Part shown: positions 1 to 8,559 of the stretch, piece after piece
How the letters are laid out: each line of letters begins with the position of its first letter
Position numbering within the stretch: the first letter of the stretch is position 1
Assembly (NCBI GenBank): GCA_003117195.1
Contig: BDSI01000107.1
Location: 283,926-347,925, forward strand
DNA from: Eudorina sp. 2006-703-Eu-15
Lineage: Eukaryota > Chlorophyta > Chlorophyceae > Chlamydomonadales > Volvocaceae
Length of the DNA stretch: 64,000 nucleotides
Direction: 5' to 3'
The notes under the pieces: model-generated
Database searches by the model: none
Told to the model about the DNA's origin: nothing
What the model saw: the letters and a program-made list of their open reading frames with translations, nothing else
Program-made: the position numbers and the translations under genes

Positions 1-615
1 CCCTCCCTGCGGCGCATGACAACCCACCAAACCCACCCACCCTCCCTCCCTCCCTGCGGCGCATGACAACCCACCAAACCCACCCACCCTCCCTCCCTCC
101 CTGCGGCGCATGACAACCCACCAAACCCACCCACCCTCCCTCCCTCCCTGCGGCGCATGACAACCCACCAACCCACCCACCCTCCCTCCCTCCCTGCGGC
201 GCATGACAACCCACCAACCCTCCCTCCCTCCCTGCGGCGCATGACAACCCACCCACCCACCCTCCCTCCCTGCGGCGCATGACAACCCACCAACCCACCC
301 ACCCTCCCTCCCTGTGGCGCATGACATCCCACCCACCCTCCCACCCTCCCTGCGGCGCGTGACAACCCACCAACCCTCCCACCCTCTCTCCCTGCGGCGC
401 ATGACATCCCAACCCACACTCCCTCCCTCCCTGCGGCGCATGACAACCCACCAACCCTCCCACCCTCCCTGCGGCGCATGACAACCCACCCACCCACCCT
501 CCCTCCCTGCGGCGCATGACAACTACCGAACCCACCCACCCTCCCTCCCTGTGGCGCATGACAACCCACCCCACCCTCCCTCCCTCCCTGCGGCGCATGA
601 CATCCCACCAACCCA
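1..615. repeat. GC-rich minisatellite
   Basis: About 15 imperfect copies of a 37-47 bp unit with the core TGCGGCGCATGACAACCCAC, joined by CCACCCTCCC-type spacers of variable length. The first copies are the most regular; those after about 300 carry substitutions such as GTGGCG for GCGGCG. The array runs off the left edge of the window, so its full length is unknown. No gene is seen in it. Confidence 0.95.
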
Positions 616-1190
616 CCCTCCCTCCATGAGGGCTTGCTGCACGAAGATTGCGGACAAAGGCCATCAACGCCGTGTCATACCACGCTACTGGTCTGTCCGG
701 TGAGCTGGGGGCTTATCAGTCGCTAGAAACCACAAAAGCGGCATGTGAACCGTGGCCATTCCACCAGAACACTCGCTCCCCTCCGTTGTGACCTAGCGCA
801 AGGGCGCCCCTAGTGCCGGTGTGCGTGCCGATGGAGCAGCTGTGGAGGGGTCGATACCAGGGCTGTTGGCAACCCAGACCGATTCACCAGCGACACTGTC
901 GTGTGCACATTCCCTGGCGGGGCATCTGCTCCCGTTACTGGCCAGGCCAGCAATAATGCTGAGGCGACTGCCGCCGCAAGTGAGCCCCGAGGCCGCTATA
1001 ATCCTTTCATAGTTCCTAAATGTGAGCACAACAATAATGAGAGCAACGATCGCGACTGATCCTTTGTGGGAGATGTTGTTCATGAACATGTGGTAATACT
1101 CGCCATAACGAACTTGCCACCCTATATGTTATGACCTAAACGTCATTATAATATGTTTAATATCAGTTGCGAGGGAATCCATTCAGGTCG

Positions 1191-1234
1191 TTTCTCCTGT
1201 ATAGGAGAAAAGTACGTCTCCTACCGTAGGAGAC
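1191..1234. other. Two adjacent perfect inverted repeats
   Basis: TTTCTCCT and AGGAGAAA are separated by 4 nt at 1191-1210. GTCTCCTAC and GTAGGAGAC are separated by 1 nt at 1216-1234. Both share a CTCCT/AGGAG core, so the arms could pair in several ways. Function is unknown; a protein-binding site, a small cruciform or a relic of a mobile-element end are all possible. Confidence 0.6.
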
Positions 1235-1652
1235 CCAACATGTAACGGTGAGCTGTTGGCCTTTTAGTTGTCCCTCTATCTCTACCGTACAATGTGACAA
1301 GGTCACTACCGCTTGCGTGAGTCACTGGCACATAAACCAGCCCAACATAAGATCAACCCGTTGTGCTTTCCTCCCTCAGCAGGCTCGCTGCTGGCTGCTG
1401 CTGGTGAGCAGTTCCACGAGGCTACAGGGGTGGGCATTGGCACGCGGTTTGCTGGGGACCGGCTGCAGAGTGTGGCCATCGCGTATTGGGGCGGGTGGGT
1501 AGTTGGTGGGGGCGGCGGGGCGCGGCGTCGCATGCTCGATGTCAGAACAGTGGCTGTAGCAGTCGCTCACCTTGGGGCCCAGCTTTACGGTAGGAACCAC
1601 GGTAGCGAGTCTAGGCTTCGAGATATGACTAATTGCGGAAAACATACAGATT

Positions 1653-1725
1653 GGTGGCAGCGGAGTCTCGAACTCCGAACACAGTAAGTGTCTGACCATC
1701 GTACCCCACCCGGGTGGCTTTTGGT
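1653..1725 (-). other. tRNA-like (SINE-type) fragment
   Basis: Read on the minus strand, a perfect T-arm-like hairpin CGGAG-TTCGAGA-CTCCG is followed by CTGCCACCA. Upstream is an A-box-like TACGATGGTCAGA. The B-box TTCGAGAC is intact, but the acceptor stem pairs only partly and the anticodon arm is too short. It looks like a tRNA-derived SINE or tRNA pseudogene rather than a working tRNA. Confidence 0.4.
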
Positions 1726-2097
1726 ATCCGGCCCACCTGCCGATCACCGTACGGCATCTCAGATCCCAGGTGTTCTGGTAGTAGGATGTAATCCCTGTAT
1801 GATGTTGTGTTTAGATTACGCGGATTACGCGGTCACGCTGACACGTGGCACGTGGTTACATGGTTCGTAACCTCTCGTGACATCTAGCCACGGGATGATG
1901 TTCCGTAACTCTGTAGCGAACTTTCCTGAGTTCCGTTGCGATTGGGCGGACAGTTTTCGTCGCGTAGGTTATAATTGTTGTCCGGACACGCGACGATGAG
2001 CACGGTCAAGCAAAATAACATACAGTTCGTGTGAGTTGAACTCAAGACATCTGCCGTGTACGTTGCAAAGAGGCGCAACCGATGTGCAGATGCGACA

Positions 2098-2175
2098 TCC
2101 GAGGTTCGAACCCGCGACGTTTGACTGCGAAATGCGCTGTCCTAACGACTGGTGCAAAACGGTCGCTGTCGAGTG
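2098..2175 (-). repeat. tRNA-like (SINE-type) fragment sharing a core with 55.76 kb
   Basis: Read on the minus strand there is a T-arm-like GCGGGTTCGAACCTCGG and, upstream, a D-arm-like GTCGTTAGGAC. On the plus strand the 20-mer CCGAGGTTCGAACCCGCGAC is nearly repeated at about 55757-55777. Folding to a full cloverleaf fails, so this is treated as a dispersed tRNA-derived repeat, not a tRNA gene. Confidence 0.4.
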
Positions 2176-2249
2176 GCGTTTGATAAATAGCAACTTTATC
2201 CGCTGTTGTGACAACGTAATTCACTTGGCCTCGTGGCCTGCGTCGACGT

Positions 2250-2360
2250 CATCCTGGCCTGCATTACGTTGCACCCAGTATGCATTACGTTGCACACTGG
2301 CCTGTATTACGTTGTCAGTACTGCAGTTGTACGAATGGCGGGCGCACGATTGATATAAAA
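2250..2360 (+). promoter_or_regulatory. Short direct repeats followed by a TATA-like box
   Basis: Three copies of (G)CATTACGTTGCAC-like sequence separated by short spacers precede TATAAAA at 2354-2360. The arrangement resembles a promoter, perhaps of a mobile element, but no gene could be modelled downstream on the plus strand. Confidence 0.25.
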
Positions 2361-3082
2361 GGCGCCGCCGGACCGTTGTTTTTGAGTCGTGGCGAAGCGG
2401 TCGTAAATCGTTACCATACTTAAAAGGTCACTGGGACGTAACCCTCACGCTCCTTGAGGACGATTAATTCCCTCAAGTATTTCTGGAGTGTTTCGGTACT
2501 TGTAAGCAAACGGCTTGAACTTTGTTTCCCACATCTGTCCCACAACACGGGCACAGACAGCTTTCCCCAGCTATCCTTCTTCCTCCTTCACCTTCAATCT
2601 GCGCTAGACTACGCTACAGTACGTCTACGTCGCGACGTCTCCTTTCCCCGTCTGCGTTCTCCCAGTAAACAAACAGGCACCAAACGTTTCCTGGGCCTGA
2701 CGGCCTCGCAGCGAAACTCTGCCTAATTTCCGGCTCGGAAAATACACCAGGGCCAGTGGCCGTAGGTCAAACCTTTACTTCCGCCAACTTCCGCTTACCG
2801 CTCGCGCATCCGCAAATCTCGATAAACATCTCGATCGCTTCCGCAGCTGGTATCGATTCCTAACACAAACGATCCTGGGCGCCCGGGCGTGTCCTCCCAC
2901 GGGTTGTCCCATACGCGAAAAATTTTTTGGGCGCCCACGGGGCGTGGCCCGCCCCGGTGCGGGTGCTACAACTCATCATCGTAACTCAGTGCCCGTGATG
3001 TGCCGTCATAAGCCGTCTGATTATCTGTATAATTCAAGGATATTATTATGTATTTTATGAAGGGAAATGTAGTTTGCTACAC

Positions 3083-3520
3083 TCCCCCCCTCAGAAGCGA
3101 ACCGTCCCGGGAGCGTCACCTTTTCTTTTGGCGTTTTGGCTTGGGGGTTTTCTCCGAGGGTTTTGGGTGGCGTGCTTTGGCCGCCAGTTGTCTTTCATAT
3201 TCGTCGATCGCTTCGGACAAGGGTGTCGATTGCCGCAGAGATGCCTCTGGCTCATAAGTGTTGTGGCTGGAATCGTAACCTTCCCATTTGATCAGGTATT
3301 CCCGCCGAGTTTTGCCCTTGCCGCCACGGACTGAGACGTCCCGGTGATCGACGATTGTTTCCACCATGTAATATGGTTCTCCTTCTATGATGAGGAGTGG
3401 TGGAGGCGGTTGTCGGTTTGTATCTTCTCGGAATGGTTTGAGGAGAGACCTGGAGAGACACATGGAAGACCGGGTGTATGCGCGAATCGGACGGCAGTTC
3501 CAGTCTAACTGCCGAGTCGG
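3083..3520 (-). pseudogene. Truncated Ty3/gypsy chromovirus end: integrase C-terminus plus chromodomain
   Basis: The minus strand encodes the last part of a chromovirus-type polyprotein. From about 3510 the residues read AVRLELPSD then HPVFHVS, the usual integrase C-terminal motif, then LLKPF. A chromodomain follows with VETIVDHR, a YLIKWEGY core and NTYEPE, and a basic tail ends at the stop at 3116. A small insertion separates HVS from LLKPF and shifts the frame, so the copy is broken. Everything upstream of the integrase end is missing, and the break coincides with the start of an 88-bp tandem repeat at 3522. Downstream (leftward) a GA/G-rich polypurine tract and TGTAGCA mark the probable LTR start. 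This is a different element from the one at 18.6-30.4 kb, which ends in a PHD finger. Confidence 0.8.
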
Positions 3521-3521
3521 G

Positions 3522-3697
3522 GATTCCGTACGCAGAGGGCCACTTTCTTTTTTCGCGCGAGTTTCAATACCACCAATCTGTGGATACCTACCTTACAAGT
3601 TAGTTGCATTATTCCGTACGCAGAGGGCCACTTCCTTGTTTTGCGCGAGTTTCAACACCACCAATCTGTGGATACCTACCTTACAAGTTAGTTACAT
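3522..3697. repeat. 88-bp tandem duplication, two copies
   Basis: The block starting ATTCCGTACGCAGAGGGCCA at 3522 is repeated at 3610 with few changes. It lies exactly between the truncated chromodomain element and the inverted-repeat transposon that begins at 3707, so it may be part of a rearrangement at their junction. Confidence 0.9.
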
Positions 3698-3703
3698 TAC
3701 GAC

Positions 3704-4453
3704 TTACAGCCGAATTCCACTGACTTGTTTGTTAGGCGTCCTTGCTAAATTTAACCGGCGCCTAGCAGAGCCTAACAAACGGCTGTTTCCAAAGCGGTTG
3801 TTAGCCTGCCCCGAAACCATCCTTTCGCACTGCATTCATTGCCTTTCACGCAGGTATGCGGCATTCTTTGTAAGCAATAAATTATCAAAGGAGGAGGGAG
3901 GTATTGGCGTTTTGAAGAAGGCCGGGGAGGCCTGGGCCGCCTGGGCTTCCAGCAATCTCGATTGACGTCGGGGCGACGCTGCAAGGGATGCTGCATACTT
4001 GCAGTAAGAAGCTATGAACTTGCGTTGAAAGTAGCCGCGCGCGGAATGGGGCGACGGCAAGATGTTCTGCGACATTGCGGATTAAAGTCACGTCTCGGGG
4101 CTTTGAGCAGACCGGGGCGTAGACCGAACGCGGACTGATGATAGATAGCAAGTAAAATTCAAAATGGAGGTGAAAATTTATACGCGCTCAAAGTTATCAA
4201 GCTTTGTTAACTTTATATGCTGGTCGGAGGGGCGTATAACTTTCATGCAGTTAACCGGCTGCTAACAAGGCCCCCGTTTCCACAAGGGCCCAATTTCTTC
4301 GCCTTCCCACTCGTCTCCTGCATTCCTCTTGCAATTATGTCCTTTCCATTACATATTCAATGTATGTAGCTAAACGGTTTGTGAAAAGGCGAGTCCTCGG
4401 CCGAGAATTTTCGAAATTTGCCTAACAAACAAGTCAGTGGAATTCGGCTGTTA
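3704..4453. mobile_element. Non-autonomous DNA transposon (MITE-like) with 31-bp perfect TIRs
   Basis: Positions 3707-3737 begin CAGCCGAATTCCACTGACTT and are perfectly inverted at 4420-4450, making a 744-bp element. Both ends are flanked by TTA (3704-3706 and 4451-4453), consistent with a 3-bp target duplication. Subterminal blocks repeat parts of the TIR, for example CCTAACAAACGGCTG near 3770. The interior is relatively AT-rich and has no transposase frame. A TTA duplication would fit PIF/Harbinger-type elements, and CACTA-type elements also make 3-bp duplications; the family was not assigned. Confidence 0.85.
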
Positions 4454-4557
4454 GGACCCTATAGGGCCCGAGCTTTGTTACAACACCGACGGCGGCTGTG
4501 CAACTGCGTTCTTACACCGTCGTGGTTCATGTGTTTTCAACTTCATGGTTATTCGAG

Positions 4558-7500
4558 ATGGTTAGCAAGCAGCGGGCTTGCGAGGCCGTGAGCGCATTGG
4601 CGACGGGCAAAGAAAAAGGCACGCTGCTAGCATTTCTGGAAACGCGGCCTGACGACGTTCTGGCTCGATGGCGGATTAGTGATGCAGATACTGACGAGAC
4701 CATTTGGGGCTTTGTGGAGGCGATGGCCAAAGGTGCGTTGCTGAGGATGAAGGGTCCTTTGTGCGGGACTGCGCACCTCGTAGGTGTGTGTGCAGCACTA
4801 CAACAAGATCTCTGGAGTTGCCGACCGCATTGCATAAGCGTTTGAGTACGTGTGGACGTTCTTTGTTTTGCAATAAAAGATCTCAGCATTGTATGGGATA
4901 CTTCGGGTATAACGCGGGAGTTTGGACTCAACACTTTAGCAAAGCTGCACTAGCGGTACTTCCATGTCCAATTACGCTTCAAGGGCAGTGTGGAAACCCT
5001 TCCTATCCCATAGCTGTTTGAACGGCGGTGCACCAAGTGATCTGCATATGTGCTTATCTTGCAGACGCGGCGGCTGGCGCTGGTTCGAGCAGCGCGGCAG
5101 CTACCGGTAAGCTTCAGTCGAACATGCAGCTGCGTTGTCCTGTTTCGGCCTTCCTTTTGGCATTGAGGATAGCCATGGTCCCGCACAGCTGTGCCGACAG
5201 CGGCAGAGGGAGCGTATTGGGGTACTTGATTGCCCTTGAAGGGTTTAGGGTTTGACCTTGAAGCTGCAATTTCACTTGGATCCGTTATGCCTCCCCCTGC
5301 TGTGGGAAACAGTAGCGATTGTCCAGGTTCCTCTGCATACCTTATTCACGAGGTTTTCTTGCAAACCTTCGAGCGTTACGTTAGGGCCTTTGCTAAACTT
5401 CACTCAAGCCAGTTGCGTGTACAGAAGCTCTTTCACCGCAATCACCGCACCCCACCCGGCGCACCAGAGCGCATCGAGTAGGGGTTAGTGGCTTAGGGCG
5501 GTGGGGTATTAGCACGATAATGTCCAAGAATTAGAAGGCCCCAGAAGCCGATGAAGCATGTTTCAAGTTGCACATGGGGACAAGGTATCATAACAGCTTT
5601 GGGGACCATTCACTGGGCCCTTCTTTCGTGAATGCCAACTCCATCCATTTGCACTCACGTGAGAAACGCGCTGTTTGTTTTCTTGAACGGCGGTCCATCA
5701 AACGGTGCGCTACACGCTTGTGCATGCCTAGAATGAAGGAGGTTGGTATTCGCGGATCAGGTTGCGATTGTTCCGCTTGACCTAGTTGGCGTTTGCAAGA
5801 AGCGGCTCGTGCCATCCGATGTCGCACCACCCCTTACACTCGCTTGTCGTGCAGCTGCCCTTCATTCGCTGATACATATCTCGTAAATTTGCATCCGTTT
5901 CAGCCAAGCGGGACTCCTGCAAAGGGGCGAGCGGCCCTTGGCAGATCGACGAACTAGAGAAACTGCAAAGCGACATAGGAACATAGGTCGTCTCGGTGCC
6001 GGCCCAACGAAGGATGCCAAGGAGAAGCATATTCTGCAAAAGAAATAGTGTTTGCTTGTACTCATGCTGCGGAAAGAGAAGCTCATGCACCTTGAGAAGC
6101 TCGAAGCGTGTGGTATGCGGGAGGCTAGGGGAGACATTGCACGCCTGAAACATGCAGCGGCATGCAACTGTCCACTTGTCGCCCGACCGCTCCTATGTCG
6201 CGCAGCCTCGGCCGCTGGCCTGGGCTTGGGGAGCGCGGCAGGAGCCGGTGATTTTCCTTGAGACGGCCCAGCGATTTGAGCACCGCAAGAGTTTGGACGA
6301 AGCACAGTAGCAAAGCGGCACTAGCGGTACTGACGTTTCCAGTTACACTCCATGGGCAATGTGAAAACCCAATAACCCATTTTATCGCGTAGCTATATGA
6401 ACAGCGGGGCATCAAGTGATCTGTGTACATGCTTCCCCTGCAGACGTGGCGGCTGGCGCTGATACGAAGCTGTACAACAACATCACCTTGTTCGTGCTTG
6501 ATGAACGCTTGGAGTACACAAAACGGGATCACAAGATGCTCAGCCCAAAGGGGTTCCTAACTAAGATGAAGAACAACCACGTCAGCTATGTGGTGCCGGT
6601 AGATGAGCAGCCGTCGCAGCTCCTCACGCTGCATGACTGCGGCAGCAAGGCGGTGGACATCGACGAGGTGCAGCTGCAAGACGGCATGCGGTTGGCCGTG
6701 GTTGTTGGTGCATATTACCCTTCCAGAAAGATTGTGGGACAGGTACGTGTGTCACTTTGCATGTACACACATTCTACTGGTTTATGTACTTTGTTGACGT
6801 TGCAGCAGATCTGTATACTCCATGCATCCGGTGTTGGAGGCCACCTGTTCGGTTAGAGCACGCTGAGCCCGCCTGACCGCAGCACGCTGCTGGTGTCCCG
6901 CCCTCAGGTGGAGACGATTTTGGGTGGGGTGGAGGGCCACATCGATGCGGACGAGTACAAGTGTGCGGAATGGGCCCTCTTGTACCTCGCCGGCGATAAA
7001 GGTGAGGGTCCAGCACACAGGGTTGGCACTCTGCACGCCAGGATCGGCCCAGTTGAGGTTCACAGCATCCCCGCCCGGGCGGGAAGGAGGGCACCAAGGC
7101 CTTGAGCTGCTGTGGCCACATGTCCATGCTGGGTCCGTTGCTGCACTGGTCCTCATTCGCTTGAAATGCCTGCGACATGATGCTGCATGTCAACAACATG
7201 ACTTCGGCAATTATAAGGCATCGGCACGCAAAAGGAAAGAAAATTGCCCAAGTAAGTGAGTGCGCATATCCAAGCATCAGCCACTGTATGGTGTTTCACC
7301 CACCCGGGTTCACCCGGACACAGGACATGAACGTGCCTGAAATGCAAAGACGTACTCCGGCTTGTGTGATACCGTCAGGTGCGAAGCGGTGGTGCTTGAA
7401 GCAAATTAGTGGCAACGTCGACTTCGAGACGATGAAGATCGAGATTGACGGTATGGCCTATTCCGTGGAGCGGGTGGTGCTGGTGGAGCGCAAGCCGCGC

Positions 7501-8559
7501 ATCACCGTGCTGTTTGTGGTGGAGCTGTGGGCCAAGGCGGTGAAGCTCAAGTAAGCCCCTGGGAGGCTCGGTGTGTGTATGTGTGCGCCTAGGCTAGGGG
7601 CCAGGGCTTTACAAGGGCTACATGGCCCTCGGGCTCTTGTAAGTAAGGGAACCCTAAGAGGTGTGGTTGCGTGCGGGTGGGTGCACAGGACATGCGCGAT
7701 TGGCCTAGCGGTTCACACGCACCACCATGCACCAACATGATCCTGTGTAGGCATCTCGTGGAGGTGGGCGCGCCCAACACCGCCATGCTCCGAAACCTCG
7801 CCACGGGCCTGATGAAGCCCCTAGAGGTCTTCCTCATGGCGGACAACTGGGCGGACGACCCGGGCGAGGTGGCGGCCTGTGCAGTCCTCATGGAGAAGTA
7901 CGGCATCAAGCCGTTGCTGCCGACTGGCGACGGCGGCTACACACCGCATGACAGCTGCGGCCGGTGGCCGGTCGATGACGGGATCCGGCGGCGCGGACAG
8001 GTGTGTGTGCGTGCCTTACCTTACCGCTCGAAGGGGCTTGTGTCATGGGCTTTTGCTGCAGGTTGTGCTGCTCGTATGCTGGGTGGGCGGAGGGTTGCTA
8101 CAATGTGTGTGATTAGAAATGCAACCCGCCTGTCCGTGTGTGTGTGTGTGCGCGTGTATGCTCACCAGGCCCATGAACCCTGGCCGTCAGCAAATCATCG
8201 GTGGCCCAAACTCATTTTTTGGTACGCCTCCCCCACCCCGGACACAGGAATACCTCCGCCGGAAGGGTCTGCTGTCCCCGCAGTTCCTCAGCGATGCGGG
8301 AATGGATGCCAGCACCGGCAGCGGGGCCGGTGGGGCGTCGGGACCCAACAGCGCGGTGGGCATCGGCCGCGTCGCCAGCAACCAGCAGGCGGCCTGCAGC
8401 CCGGCGCATCCGCCGCACCACCTGCGCGGACACGATCCGTTCCGTGCCACCGGTGGTGCGGGGCTGCGGCGCAGCGTTGCGCCAGTGGTCTGCCGGCCGC
8501 TGCACCTGCACTCGCCGCCGCGGCACCGCCCCAGCATGCCCAGCATGCACAGGCTGTAG
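4558..8559 (+). CDS. Duplicated gene of unknown function, copy 1 (452 aa, 7 exons)
   Basis: Exons are 4558-4732, 6444-6742, 6908-7001, 7379-7550, 7751-8000 and 8191-8559; an optional 42-bp exon at 5065-5106 also keeps frame. All phases close and every intron is GT-AG. The start is the ATG of MVSKQ, because the second copy at 32514 also starts MVS and ends its first exon in the same phase. No known domain was recognised. Recognisable stretches are LFVLDERLEY, KNNHVSYVVPV, EYKCAEWALLYLAGDKG, VEIDGMAYSVERV-like sequence and LEVFLMADNWADD. The C-terminal exon is low in complexity (His/Pro/Arg) and ends SMHRL. No signal peptide or membrane segment is evident. The paralogue at 32514-35756 retains every splice site and an open frame, so both are probably expressed. 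The first intron (4733-6443) contains a diverged duplicate of the exon-2 acceptor region. Confidence 0.7.
4931..5106 (+). repeat. Diverged internal duplicate of the exon-2 acceptor region, with a possible cassette exon
   Basis: About 155 bp ending at the acceptor GCAG|ACGCGGCGGCTGGCGCTG matches the region before exon 2 at 6305-6464, and also 33350-33500 in the second gene copy, with many substitutions. The stretch 5065-5106 between that acceptor and a GTAAGC donor is 42 bp, encodes only Ala/Gly/Ser/Thr residues, and enters and leaves in the same phase as the flanking exons, so it could be spliced in or skipped without shifting the frame. Confidence 0.5.

Larger units (their letters stand above)
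616..3082. other. Repeat-rich stretch without a supported gene
   Basis: No reading frame here has family resemblance or a convincing exon structure. The stretch holds two adjacent perfect inverted repeats (1191-1234), tRNA-like fragments (about 1653-1725 and 2098-2175), short direct repeats (2250-2330) and a TATA-like box. Part of the right end is probably the LTR of the truncated chromodomain element at 3083-3520, because a G-rich polypurine stretch followed by TGTAGCAAACTACA reads leftward from about 3083. The other end of that LTR could not be located. Confidence 0.6.

Noticed and set aside
1..615. CRISPR array
   Set aside because: The repeats are contiguous minisatellite units without unique spacers of constant length, in a eukaryotic genome.
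1..615. Telomeric repeat
   Set aside because: The unit does not contain TTTTAGGG or a similar algal telomere motif.
1653..2175. Intact tRNA genes
   Set aside because: B-box-like cores are present, but full cloverleaves cannot be formed and acceptor stems do not pair; kept only as tRNA-like fragments.
5928..6130. Coiled-coil exon (LRKEKLMHLEKLEACGMRE) in intron 1 of the unknown gene
   Set aside because: The frames differ between the two copies, stops intervene, and the gene's phases close without it; an unspliced or alternative exon cannot be excluded.
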